10,106 bases of DNA from DATLZB01 sp035574175 (GCA_035574175.1 DATLZB010000192.1:1-10106), one strand, 5' to 3'; counted from the stretch's first letter, positions 1 to 7,575 are shown. The notes: generated from the sequence alone by a model not told the origin. Made by a program: numbers and translations.

Positions 1-216
1 GATCACATCGAGGTGGACGTGGCGCAACGCTCCATCCACCTCCACGTCGGCGAGGAGGAACTCGCCCGCCGCCGCGCTGCGTGGCGGCCACCGCCGCCCC
101 GCTACGAACGCGGCTATGGCCGCATGTACCAGGAGCACATCGGTCAGGCCGACGAGGGCTGCGATTTCGATTTTCTGGAGTTCGGCGCAGCCGTGCCCGA
201 GCCCGAGATACACTGA
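1..216 (+). CDS. IlvD/Edd-family dehydratase, C-terminal fragment (5' end outside window)
   Basis: This is the last 71 residues of a protein that enters from the left edge in frame 1 and stops at TGA 214-216. It reads DHIEVDVAQRSIHLHV, then an EEELARRRAAW stretch, then RYERGYGRMYQEHIGQA and EGCDFDFLEFG. This is the characteristic C-terminal end of the IlvD/Edd family: the small beta-barrel that ends in 'EELARRRAAW.PP.PRY.RGY', followed by 'GCDFDFL'. Family members dehydrate dihydroxy acids or sugar acids to 2-keto acids using an Fe-S cluster. The catalytic and cluster-binding parts lie outside the window. The ending resembles the sugar-acid (arabinonate-type) dehydratases at least as much as the branched-chain amino acid enzyme IlvD, so substrate is left open. 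The tight junction with a hydroxyacid dehydrogenase favours a catabolic role (inference). Confidence 0.88.
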   Translation, partial: DHIEVDVAQRSIHLHVGEEELARRRAAWRPPPPRYERGYGRMYQEHIGQADEGCDFDFLEFGAAVPEPEIH

Positions 217-219
217 AAA

Positions 220-1200
220 ATGCCAGCAGCGCCGCTCCCCGACAAGACGAGCCTCACCATCGGCTTCGGTCACGCCGCCTATCGCATGGCGGAGCGCTTT
301 GCCGCCCGCGGCACTGGCATCTCGCATTTCGAGGTCAAGTCCGCGGCCGAATTGCGCCGGCGCGTTGGCGAGGCCGACGTGCTTGTCGTGTCGGGCTTCT
401 GGCAGAATGATCTGTTGGAGGACGCCCCGCGGCTGCGCTTCGTGCAGTCGATCAGCGCCGGCGTGAACCAGTATGCGCTCGACGCCTTTCGCGCGCACGG
501 GGTGCGCCTTGCCAGCGCCCGCGGTGTCAACGAGCGCGCGGTGGCAGAGCACGCCATGGCCCTCATGCTTGCCCTCAGCCGGCAGCTACACGTCGCCCGC
601 GACAACCAGGCCCGGCGTCATTGGCGCGGCATGGCCACCGACCCGGCCGAGCGCGAGGACGAGCTTGCTGGCAAGACCCTACTCGTCGTCGGCTTGGGGC
701 TGATCGGCACTCGGCTCGCACATTTTGGCAAGGCGCTCGGCATGCGGGTGCTCGGCGTCAGGCGCAGCGCGAGCGCGCCGGGCGGGCCAGCGGATGCCGT
801 CCACGGGCAAGACCGGCTGCTGGAGGTGCTGCCAGAGGCCGACGTCATCGCCCTCACCTGTCCGCTGACGCCCGAGACGACCGGCCTCATTGGCAGGGAG
901 GCTCTGGCCCGCATGAAGCCTTCCGCCATGCTCATCAACGTGGCGCGCGGCGCCGTGGTCGACGAGCCAGCCCTGATCGAAGCGTTGCGAGACGGCAAGA
1001 TTGCCGGCGCCGGGCTCGACGTCACCATCGAGGAACCGTTACCCGCGGATTCGCCGCTCTGGGGGCTGAGGAACGTTCTCATAACCCCGCACACGGCCGG
1101 CGAGACGCTCGCTTACGAGGAGAGGGTCATCGACCTGTTGCTGGAGAACCTCGACCGGCTGTGGCGGGGCGACAGCGAGTTGCGCAACCAGGTGGTTTGA
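220..1200 (+). CDS. D-2-hydroxyacid dehydrogenase (NAD(P)-dependent)
   Basis: A complete 326-residue protein, normal length for the D-isomer-specific 2-hydroxyacid dehydrogenases, which interconvert 2-keto acids and D-2-hydroxy acids in the cytoplasm. The N-terminal part (about 10-105) is the substrate domain. The Rossmann dinucleotide-binding domain (about 106-291) has GLGLIG at 158-163. The catalytic triad fits the family: Arg243 in NVARGAVVDE, Glu272 in LDVTIEEPLP, and His291 in TPHTAGET. No acidic residue stands out at the end of the second Rossmann strand; VRRS at 180-183 carries two arginines there, which could mean NADP preference (inference). ATG 220 follows the upstream stop by 3 bases and has no good Shine-Dalgarno site, so translation is probably coupled to the dehydratase. 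The start keeps the family's first beta strand (LTIGFG). Substrate cannot be named; glyoxylate/hydroxypyruvate reductase-like activity is one option. Confidence 0.93.
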   Translation: MPAAPLPDKTSLTIGFGHAAYRMAERFAARGTGISHFEVKSAAELRRRVGEADVLVVSGFWQNDLLEDAPRLRFVQSISAGVNQYALDAFRAHGVRLASARGVNERAVAEHAMALMLALSRQLHVARDNQARRHWRGMATDPAEREDELAGKTLLVVGLGLIGTRLAHFGKALGMRVLGVRRSASAPGGPADAVHGQDRLLEVLPEADVIALTCPLTPETTGLIGREALARMKPSAMLINVARGAVVDEPALIEALRDGKIAGAGLDVTIEEPLPADSPLWGLRNVLITPHTAGETLAYEERVIDLLLENLDRLWRGDSELRNQVV

Positions 1201-1215
1201 GCAGAGCCGCCGCGC

Positions 1216-1971
1216 TCATCGTCGAATGCTTGCCAGCGCCGCGGCCGTAAGCTTGCCGAGCTGCACGCGCTGCCTGCCTTGGCTGTCGAAGTTGTCCGGA
1301 TCGAGCCAATCAAGGTAGGCACGCCTCAGTGCCGGCCACTCCTCCTCGATGATCGAGTACCAGGTCGTATCGCGCGTTCGCCCCTTGTTGATCACCGCCC
1401 GGCGGAAGTGTCCTTCGAAGGTGAAGCCGAAGCGTTCGGCCGCCCGTCGCGAGGCCGCGTTGAGAGCGTCGCACTTCCATTCGTAGCGCCGATAGCCGAG
1501 GTCGTCGAAGACATGGCGGGCAAGCAGGAATTGGGCCTCGCTCGCCACCCGGGTACGCGCGACCCTCGGGCCCCAGTAGATGTTGCCGATTTCGATCGAT
1601 CGGTGGGCGGGCACGATGTTCATGAGCTGCTGGCGGCCCTCGCAGCGCTCGCTCGCCTTGTCGATGACGGCGAAGACGACAGCGTGCGTGGAGGCCATCG
1701 CGGCCGTGATCCAGCGTTCGATGTCGGCGATCGAAGCGGGCGGGGAATCGAACAGATAAAGAAAGCGCCGCGCCGCGTCCGGCCCCGTTGAGGCAGCGAA
1801 CAGGTCGTCCCGGTGCCCGGGGGCAATGGGCTCGAGCCGGCAATACCGCCCATCGAGGATGCGCGGCTCGGGGAAGGGGGCGGGCTCCGGCCGTCCGACC
1901 GCCGGTCCTATGGGCAACCCCGTGACCGGGTCGATCTCGCGTGGGACTTGGGCATCATGAGGACTGTTCAT
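1216..1971 (-). CDS. GNAT-family N-acetyltransferase (RimJ/RimL-like)
   Basis: A 251-residue protein, stop at 1216-1218 (complement), only 15 bases from the converging dehydrogenase stop. Residues about 36-210 form a GNAT domain of the RimJ/RimL-type protein acetyltransferase class, which moves an acetyl group from acetyl-CoA to an amine. Visible markers are GRYCRLEPI (41-49), the strand RSIEIGNIYWGP (124-135), the acetyl-CoA loop region RVARTRVASEAQ (136-147), the helix and strand HVFDDLGYRRYEWKCDALN (153-171), and SRRAAERFGF (174-183), the usual motif B. The start at 1971 is chosen because AAGGCGG lies 8 bases upstream; an in-frame ATG at 2046 would add 25 residues but has no comparable site. 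About 35 residues precede the domain and are rich in Pro and Gly. The substrate is unknown; proteins of this pattern are common in proteobacteria and none can be assigned a target here. Confidence 0.9.
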   Translation of the reverse strand: MNSPHDAQVPREIDPVTGLPIGPAVGRPEPAPFPEPRILDGRYCRLEPIAPGHRDDLFAASTGPDAARRFLYLFDSPPASIADIERWITAAMASTHAVVFAVIDKASERCEGRQQLMNIVPAHRSIEIGNIYWGPRVARTRVASEAQFLLARHVFDDLGYRRYEWKCDALNAASRRAAERFGFTFEGHFRRAVINKGRTRDTTWYSIIEEEWPALRRAYLDWLDPDNFDSQGRQRVQLGKLTAAALASIRR

Positions 1972-1979
1972 GCGCAGAA

Positions 1980-1986
1980 CCGCCTT
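1980..1986 (-). promoter_or_regulatory. Ribosome binding site deciding the acetyltransferase start
   Basis: Read on the minus strand this is AAGGCGG, 8 bases before the ATG whose first base is 1971. It supports the shorter start over the in-frame ATG at 2046. Confidence 0.55.
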
Positions 1987-2044
1987 AGCACTTTCGCAAC
2001 GGCGATGGCGTCCTATATCGAAGGCAGACCTTTCGGCTACCCTC

Positions 2045-2054
2045 ATTGATCAAT
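2045..2054. repeat. Perfect 10-base palindrome between divergent genes
   Basis: ATTGATCAAT reads the same on both strands and sits in the 119-base divergent gap between the acetyltransferase start (1971) and the SUMF1-like start (2091). It could be an operator half-site pair, but a 10-base palindrome can occur by chance and I see no second copy in the window. Confidence 0.25.
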
Positions 2055-2078
2055 CTGCGATTGCCGGACTTCCACATC

Positions 2079-2084
2079 GAAGGA
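2079..2084 (+). promoter_or_regulatory. Ribosome binding site favouring GTG 2091
   Basis: GAAGGA lies 6 bases upstream of the in-frame GTG at 2091. The alternative ATG at 2106 has only poorly spaced purine runs in front of it, so the GTG is preferred. Confidence 0.5.
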
Positions 2085-2090
2085 CAAGAG

Positions 2091-2975
2091 GTGCACGATC
2101 AGGCCATGCCTACCCGATCTACGCCCGTCTTGGCGGGCGCCGCCATCGCTGCCGCTTGCTTCATCTCTTCTTTTTCTGCCTTCGCCCAAGGCAAGTCGGC
2201 CGTCAGCGGCTCGGCCGGCTCGTTTCGCGACTGCCCCGGCTGCCCCGACATGGTGATGCTGCCGACCGGCGAGTTCATCATGGGCTCGCCCGAGACCGAG
2301 AGGGGACGCGAGAGCAACGAGGGCCCACAACGCAAGGTGGTATTCGAGCGGCCGTTCGCGATCGGCAAGTTCGAGGTGACGTTCGCTCAGTGGGATGCGT
2401 GCGCGGCCGAAGGCGGCTGCAAGCACAAACCCGGGGACGAAGGCTGGGGCCGCGGCAAGCGGCCGGTCATCAACGTGTCTTGGCACGATGCCCGCCAGTA
2501 CGTGGCGTGGCTTTCGCGCAAGACCGGCAAGGCGTATCGCCTGCCGACCGAAGCCGAGTGGGAGTACGCGGCACGCGGCGTCACCAAGGCCAGCGATCCT
2601 CACCCACCGTTCGCCACCGGCCCGACGATCAACTACAAGCAGGCCAACTACGACGCGAACTTTACCTACGGCGGCGGCAAGCAGGGCGTGTATCGCCAGA
2701 AGACGCTGGAGGTCGGCTCTTTGCCGAAGAACGCCTTCGGCCTGCATGACATGCACGGCAACGTTTGGGAGTGGGTTGAGGATTGCTTCCAAGACAGCTA
2801 CGCGGGCGCCCCTACCGACGGCTCGGCCGTCACTTCGGGCGACTGCCGGCTGCGCATACTCCGCGGCGGATCTTGGAACTACTACCCAAAGCTTTTGCGT
2901 TCTGCCTACCGGTATGCGACAGCTCCCGAGGTTCGACTCCCCACCGCCGGGTTTCGGGTTGCGAGATCTGAATAG
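2091..2975 (+). CDS. Exported SUMF1/formylglycine-generating-enzyme-fold protein
   Basis: A protein of 294 residues from GTG 2091 (279 from ATG 2106). A signal peptide is visible: a basic start (PTRS), a hydrophobic run VLAGAAIAAACFISS and a cleavage-like AFA-Q near residue 32, so the mature protein should be periplasmic. Residues about 53-291 are one FGE-sulfatase (SUMF1/EgtB/PvdO) domain: MVMLPTGEFIMGSPETE near the start, RPVINVSWHDA in the middle, RLPTEAEWEYAARG (150-163), FGLHDMHGNVWEW (216-228), RGGSW (258-262) and the closing AGFRVAR. Cysteine pairs at 48/51, 104/110 and 232/252 could form disulfides in the periplasm. Both catalytic cysteines of true FGE, expected soon after GGSW, are replaced by Tyr and Leu, so genuine sulfatase activation is unlikely. 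Its real activity is unknown. It may be co-transcribed with the transpeptidase gene 59 bases downstream. Confidence 0.92.
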   Translation: MHDQAMPTRSTPVLAGAAIAAACFISSFSAFAQGKSAVSGSAGSFRDCPGCPDMVMLPTGEFIMGSPETERGRESNEGPQRKVVFERPFAIGKFEVTFAQWDACAAEGGCKHKPGDEGWGRGKRPVINVSWHDARQYVAWLSRKTGKAYRLPTEAEWEYAARGVTKASDPHPPFATGPTINYKQANYDANFTYGGGKQGVYRQKTLEVGSLPKNAFGLHDMHGNVWEWVEDCFQDSYAGAPTDGSAVTSGDCRLRILRGGSWNYYPKLLRSAYRYATAPEVRLPTAGFRVARSE

Positions 2976-3021
2976 CGAATGTCTTGAATGCGTAGGCACC
3001 TATCTGGCTTGAACATGACGT

Positions 3022-3025
3022 GGAG
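3022..3025 (+). promoter_or_regulatory. Ribosome binding site for the L,D-transpeptidase gene
   Basis: GGAG is 9 bases before ATG 3035. Earlier in-frame starts (GTG 3020, ATG 3026) overlap or precede this site and would only lengthen the signal peptide by 3-5 residues. Confidence 0.45.
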
Positions 3026-3034
3026 ATGTCGCCG

Positions 3035-4675
3035 ATGAGGCTCGGTCGCAGCGCCGTTATCGCACTGGTCGGCCTTGCGGTTCTGTCGGCTGCCGGCACC
3101 GGCATCGCGGACGCTCAGAGCAGTCGGGAGGTCCGCCGCGCCAGCCCCTCCCGGCCACCGGGAAAGCCTTTGCTGGCCGTCATTGCGCTCAATGAACAGC
3201 GCATCACCGTCTACGATGCGCTCGGTCCGATCTCGCAGGCACCGGTATCGACCGGCTCCGCCGGCTACGAGACGCCCGCGGGCATCTTCAGCATTGTGCA
3301 GAAGAACGAGTTCCACCAGTCAAACCTGTACGAAGACGGCGACATGCCGTTCATGCAGCGCATTACGTGGACGGGCATCGCGCTGCACGCGGGCGCGCTT
3401 CCCGGCTACCCTGCGTCCCACGGCTGCATACGCTTGCCGATGAGCTACGCCGAGAACCTGTTCGGATCGACCGAACTCGGCATGCGCGTGGTGATCGTTC
3501 GCGACGACATGCTTCCAGTTGAGATATCCCATCCCGCCCTGTTCAGGTCGCGGCCGGTGCCCAAGGCGCTTGCCTCGGTTGCCGCGCAAGTCCGCCGCCT
3601 AGGGCAGAAGGGCGGCTCCGCTGCCGAGCGGATCGCCTACGCCGCGACCGACGCCGATATTGTTCCGGGTTCACCGCAACACGTCGCCTTGCTGAAGTCG
3701 GTGGCGGCGGCCAAAGCTGCCGAACGTGAGGCTGCGCTGGCACGGGAGCGGGAAGCAAAGCAGGCGCTGGCCCGGACGACGGCGGAGGCCGCCGCGGCGG
3801 CAAAGCAGCTGCGAGCTGCCGAAAGCGCCCTCGGCAGGGCTGAGACCGCGCTGAAGGAGGCTGAACGGCGGCTCGAGAAAGCTTCGCCCGAGAGCGCGCA
3901 GCAGGCGGCGCAGGCAGCCAGGCTCAAGGCTCTCGCCTCGCTCAGCGAAGCTGAGGCCCGCCTGGAAGCGGCAAGACTCGAGGCGCAAGCCAAGTCGGAG
4001 GCGGTTGAAGCTGCTCGCCTGGAGGCGCACACGGCGACGGAGGCCAGACTGGATGCGGCCGAAGCCGCTGCGGAAGCGGAGCGGAACACGGCCCCGGTCT
4101 CGGTTTTCATCAGCCGGACGACGCAGCGCCTTTACATTCGCAAGGCCAACTATCCGATCTACGAGGGCCCGGTCACAATCCGCGACGCCGATCGGCCGAT
4201 CGGCACGTTCGTATTCACCGCGCTCGCCGCCGACGGCGCTGCCGGCGACATGCGCTGGAACGTAGTGGCGATGTACCCCAATCCGACGGACATCGAGCCC
4301 CCCTCGCCGAAAAGCAGTCCGTCGCGCGCCCGAAAGGCGGATCCGACACCGACGGATGTGGCTGCAGCGGCGGCCGCGCTAGACCGCATCGAGATTTCCA
4401 GGGCGGCGCTCGAACGGATCACCGAAGTCGTCCTGCCCGGCTCTTCGCTCATCATCTCCGACGAGGCCGCAAGCATAGAAACGGGCAAGGATACCGATTT
4501 CATCGTCGTCATGAGCGGCGAGCCGCAGGGTGCTCTCAAGGTGCGCAAGCCCGAAGCCAGGCCGCAGTATGACGATGAGTACTATTGGGGACGCTCGCCT
4601 TACGGCGCCTATTCCCCTTGGTTCTCAAGCCGTCCGAACCGGCCTCGGCCCATGAGCCGCTATCCCTGGTGGTGA
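3035..4675 (+). CDS. L,D-transpeptidase (YkuD) with coiled coil and degenerate second YkuD-like region
   Basis: A 546-residue exported protein. Residues 1-27 form a signal peptide (RLGR, then AVIALVGLAVLSAAG, ending ADA). Residues about 44-170 are a YkuD domain, which makes or exchanges 3-3 crosslinks in peptidoglycan or attaches proteins to it. Its signature is present: His118 and SHGCIR at 128-133, with Cys131 the nucleophile and Arg133. Residues about 215-350 are almost only Ala, Glu, Arg, Lys, Leu and Gln and should form a long helix or coiled coil, perhaps a periplasmic spacer. Residues about 354-415 (VSVFISRTTQRLYIRK, VTIRDADRPIGTFVFTA) again resemble the start of a YkuD fold; the matching later part (about 467-492) has SDEAASIETG where the SHGC motif would be, with no Cys. 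The last 36 residues are rich in Tyr, Trp, Pro and Arg. The linked SUMF1-like gene is also exported. Confidence 0.93.
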   Translation: MRLGRSAVIALVGLAVLSAAGTGIADAQSSREVRRASPSRPPGKPLLAVIALNEQRITVYDALGPISQAPVSTGSAGYETPAGIFSIVQKNEFHQSNLYEDGDMPFMQRITWTGIALHAGALPGYPASHGCIRLPMSYAENLFGSTELGMRVVIVRDDMLPVEISHPALFRSRPVPKALASVAAQVRRLGQKGGSAAERIAYAATDADIVPGSPQHVALLKSVAAAKAAEREAALAREREAKQALARTTAEAAAAAKQLRAAESALGRAETALKEAERRLEKASPESAQQAAQAARLKALASLSEAEARLEAARLEAQAKSEAVEAARLEAHTATEARLDAAEAAAEAERNTAPVSVFISRTTQRLYIRKANYPIYEGPVTIRDADRPIGTFVFTALAADGAAGDMRWNVVAMYPNPTDIEPPSPKSSPSRARKADPTPTDVAAAAAALDRIEISRAALERITEVVLPGSSLIISDEAASIETGKDTDFIVVMSGEPQGALKVRKPEARPQYDDEYYWGRSPYGAYSPWFSSRPNRPRPMSRYPWW

Positions 4676-4770
4676 GCCGCCGCGAAACGAAGCATCGACC
4701 TGACCGGGCGGCTGCCTGTCAACCACGTTCCGCGCGCGGGCACCGGCGCTTGGAGCAACTCTGCTAGTGT

Positions 4771-4775
4771 AGGAG
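4771..4775 (+). promoter_or_regulatory. Closely spaced Shine-Dalgarno at the ligD start
   Basis: AGGAG lies only 2 bases before the GTG at 4778, shorter than optimal. No better start precedes the conserved PE domain (an in-frame GTG at 4838 lacks a well-placed site), so 4778 is retained with some doubt. Confidence 0.35.
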
Positions 4776-4777
4776 CC

Positions 4778-7510
4778 GTGGCGAAGGGCTCGCGTTCCAC
4801 ACGTCTGTTAAGGTCGGCCGGGGGCGGTGCGACCAACGTGCTCACCCGCTCAAGCAGGATCGAACCCCGGCCCAGGAAGCTCGCCGCCTACCGTGCTAAA
4901 CGCGACTTCGGGGCCACGGCCGAGCCGAGCGGCGGCGGCTCGATTCGCCCGGCCGAATACCCCCGTTACGTCATCCACAAGCACGAGGCGCGCCGCCTGC
5001 ACTTCGACCTGCGCCTGGAGCTCGACGGAGTGTTCAAGTCGTGGGCCGTCACGCGCGGCCCCTCGCTCGATCCGCGCGACAAGCGCCTTGCCGTGGAGGT
5101 TGAGGACCACCCGCTCGAATACGGCGACTTTGAAGGCACCATCCCGGAAGGCCAGTATGGTGCCGGCACAGTCATGGTGTGGGACCGCGGCTTCTGGATT
5201 CCTGAGGGCACGGCCTCGGCCGCAGATGCCCTGCACAAGGGTGAGCTCAAGTTCACGCTGGCCGGAGAAAGGTTGCGCGGGAGCTGGGTGCTCGTGCGCA
5301 TGAAGCATGACCGCGACGGCGGCAAGCGGGCGAACTGGCTGCTCATCAAGCATCGCGACGAGTTCGCGCGCAGCGGCAACGGCACCGTCACCGAAATCGA
5401 TGAGTCCGTTGCCTCCGGCCGGAGCATGGCTGAGATCAGGGCAGGCAGGCGCCCGGGTCCGCGCCCTTTCATGCTTGCCTCGACCGAGACCGCCGATGCG
5501 CGCGCGGTCTGGAACTCGAGGCCGCGGGGCGAGCCCGCTCGGGTGCGCCGGCAATCGGGCGCTGCGGACCCACCGAAAACCGCGATGCCGCGGTTCATTG
5601 CGCCCGAACTTTGCCGTTCCGTTATCCGCCCGCCGCCGGGCGAGGACTGGGTGCACGAGATCAAGCTCGATGGCTACCGCATGCAACTGCGCATCCAAGC
5701 GGGCCGCGTCGCGATGCTGACCCGCAAGGGATTGGACTGGACCGAACGCTTCCCCGAGATCGCGGCCGCCGCCGCAGCGCTTCCCGACGCCATTGTCGAT
5801 GGGGAGGTGGTCGCTCTCGATGGTAGCGGCGTCTCAAGGTTCGACGCCCTGCAGGCGGCGCTATCCCGGGGCCAAACCCACGCTCTCGTCTACTTCGCCT
5901 TCGATCTCCCGTTTGCCGAGGGCGAGGACCTGCGCTCCCTGCCGCTTTGCGAGCGCAAGCTGCGATTGAAGGCTCTGCTGCGCCACCTGCCCAAACAGAA
6001 CCCCGTCAGATTCCTCGAACATGTCGCGGGACACGGCGAGGCCATGCTCGAATCGGCGCGGCGCTTGGGTCTTGAAGGCATCGTATCCAAACGGCTGGCC
6101 TCGCCTTATCGTTCGGGCAGAACCGGTGACTGGACCAAAGCCAAGTGCCGGCCCGGGCAGGAAGTCGTGATCGGCGGCTGGAGCGGCGGCAAAAGCATGC
6201 TGCGCTCCCTGCTCGTCGGCGTCCACCGCGACGGTCGCCTGGTGTACGCCGGCCGGGTCGGCACCGGCTTCGATGCCTCCACCTCGAGAGCTCTGCTTAA
6301 GCGGCTCAACCGGCTCGCCACGGACATCCCCCCCTTCACCGGCTCGGCGGCGCCTCGCAGGGAGCGCGACGTGACATGGGTCGTGCCGCGGCTTGTGGCA
6401 GAAATCGAGTTCTCCGGCTGGACCGACGCCGGCATGGTACGGGCGGCGGCCTTCAAGGGCCTGCGCGAGGACAAACCGGCAAGCGAAGTGCGGGCGGAGC
6501 CCGCGCCGTCCCTTAGCCGCCTTGAGCCTTCAATCCGAGCCAAGCGCTCGCCATCGGGGTCTCCCACCATGGCCACGTCCCGGTCCGGAAGCCTCGTCAT
6601 GGGGATCAACATATCCAAGCCCGCCAAGGTCCTGTGGCCTGCAGAAGCTGACGGCCGGGCCGTGACCAAGCTCGATCTTGCTCGCTACCTCGAAGCGGTG
6701 GGGCCATGGATGATCGAACACCTAAAGGGTCGACCCTGCTCGGTGATCCGCGCGCCCGATGGCATTAAAGGGGAGCAGTTCTTCCAGCGGCACGCCATGC
6801 CCGGCCTGTCGGATTTGGTTGATCTGGTCAAGGCCTCCGGCGAACACAAACCCTACATCCAGATCGATCGAGTCGACGGCTTGGTGTCGATGGCGCAGCT
6901 TGCTGCTGTGGAGTTCCATCCTTGGAATTGCGCGCCCTACGAGCCCGCCGTTCCCGGTCGGCTCATCTTCGACCTCGACCCCGCCCCCGATGTCGCCTTC
7001 GATTCGGTGATCGCCGCCGCCAAAGAACTCCGCGACCGCCTCGCCGCTATTGGCCTCGTTGCCTTCTGCAAGACGACGGGCGGCAAAGGGCTCCACGTCG
7101 TGACGCCCCTCGCCCCGGAGCGCGACCGCCGCCTCGGCTGGAGGGAGGCCAAAGCCTTTACCCAGGCGATCAGCGCCGCCATGGCCGCCGACAGCCCCAA
7201 GTTGTATCTGACCAGGATGACCAAGAAGCTGCGCCAGGGTCGCATCTTCATCGACTACTTGCGAAACGACCGGCTGGCGACGGCGGTGGCGCCGCTGTCA
7301 CCGCGGGCACGGCCCGGCGCACCGGTCTCCATGCCGCTCAATTGGAGCCAGCTACGCAGCGGGCTCGATCCCAAGCGCTTCACTCTCTGGACGGCCTCCA
7401 AGCTCATGGCGCAGGGAAAGGCCTGGCAGGACTATGCCAAGGCGGCGCGGCCGCTCGAGCCGGCAATCCGGCGGCTGGTCGGTGCCAAGAAGTCGACAAG
7501 CACGCCGTAA
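4778..7510 (+). CDS. ligD: ATP-dependent DNA ligase LigD (PE-LIG-POL), NHEJ
   Basis: A 910-residue multidomain repair enzyme with all three LigD modules in the Pseudomonas-type order. The 3'-phosphoesterase domain (about 35-195) trims 3' ends and keeps its metal and catalytic residues: His69, His75, Asp77, Arg79, His111 and Tyr115 (KHEARRLHFDLRLE, EDHPLEYGDFEG). The ligase domain (about 270-565) has the nucleotidyl-transfer motif EIKLDGYR with Lys296, DGEVVALD at 341-348, EGIVSKR at 433-439 and WTKAKC at 452-457, followed by an OB-fold. The polymerase/primase domain (about 608-900) has FDLDP with Asp732 and Asp734, TGGKGLHVV with His773, and IDYLRND with Asp826 as the third metal ligand. Linkers at about 235-268 and 570-605 are Pro/Arg/Ser-rich and poorly conserved in type. 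It repairs double-strand breaks with Ku, encoded 114 bases downstream on the same strand. The GTG start is uncertain. Confidence 0.97.
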   Translation: MAKGSRSTRLLRSAGGGATNVLTRSSRIEPRPRKLAAYRAKRDFGATAEPSGGGSIRPAEYPRYVIHKHEARRLHFDLRLELDGVFKSWAVTRGPSLDPRDKRLAVEVEDHPLEYGDFEGTIPEGQYGAGTVMVWDRGFWIPEGTASAADALHKGELKFTLAGERLRGSWVLVRMKHDRDGGKRANWLLIKHRDEFARSGNGTVTEIDESVASGRSMAEIRAGRRPGPRPFMLASTETADARAVWNSRPRGEPARVRRQSGAADPPKTAMPRFIAPELCRSVIRPPPGEDWVHEIKLDGYRMQLRIQAGRVAMLTRKGLDWTERFPEIAAAAAALPDAIVDGEVVALDGSGVSRFDALQAALSRGQTHALVYFAFDLPFAEGEDLRSLPLCERKLRLKALLRHLPKQNPVRFLEHVAGHGEAMLESARRLGLEGIVSKRLASPYRSGRTGDWTKAKCRPGQEVVIGGWSGGKSMLRSLLVGVHRDGRLVYAGRVGTGFDASTSRALLKRLNRLATDIPPFTGSAAPRRERDVTWVVPRLVAEIEFSGWTDAGMVRAAAFKGLREDKPASEVRAEPAPSLSRLEPSIRAKRSPSGSPTMATSRSGSLVMGINISKPAKVLWPAEADGRAVTKLDLARYLEAVGPWMIEHLKGRPCSVIRAPDGIKGEQFFQRHAMPGLSDLVDLVKASGEHKPYIQIDRVDGLVSMAQLAAVEFHPWNCAPYEPAVPGRLIFDLDPAPDVAFDSVIAAAKELRDRLAAIGLVAFCKTTGGKGLHVVTPLAPERDRRLGWREAKAFTQAISAAMAADSPKLYLTRMTKKLRQGRIFIDYLRNDRLATAVAPLSPRARPGAPVSMPLNWSQLRSGLDPKRFTLWTASKLMAQGKAWQDYAKAARPLEPAIRRLVGAKKSTSTP

Positions 7511-7512
7511 CC

Positions 7513-7554
7513 CTTTGCCGCAAGTCTCCCCACTTGGGCACTTTTCGGCCAAAG
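7513..7554 (+). terminator. Nested stem-loop just after ligD
   Basis: An outer stem pairs CTTTGCCG (7513-7520) with CGGCCAAAG (7546-7554), with one bulged C. Inside it a smaller hairpin pairs CAAGT (7521-7525) with ACTTG (7532-7536). A short TTTT (7542-7545) lies inside the outer loop. It begins 3 bases after the ligD stop. It could slow transcription or protect the ligD 3' end, but there is no T-run after the outer stem, so classical intrinsic termination is not clearly shown. Confidence 0.3.
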
Positions 7555-7575
7555 TCTGCGTTGCATCGTCGAAGC

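Noticed and set aside
2043..2999. Long open frame on the minus strand (318 codons) opposite the SUMF1-like gene
   Set aside because: It lies fully antisense to a gene with clear family motifs, its predicted protein has no recognisable domain, and long antisense frames are expected in such GC-rich DNA.
3700..4090. Low-complexity GC-rich stretch that looks like a DNA repeat
   Set aside because: It encodes the Ala/Glu/Arg coiled coil of the transpeptidase; the codons vary and no exact tandem unit is visible.
4698..4722. Possible hairpin terminator after the L,D-transpeptidase gene (TGAC...GTCA with GGC/GCC inside)
   Set aside because: The stem is short and interrupted and is not followed by a T-run.
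4850..5698. Minus-strand open frame of 282 codons opposite the LigD PE domain
   Set aside because: Antisense shadow of ligD; composition is Arg/Ala/His-rich and shows no domain.
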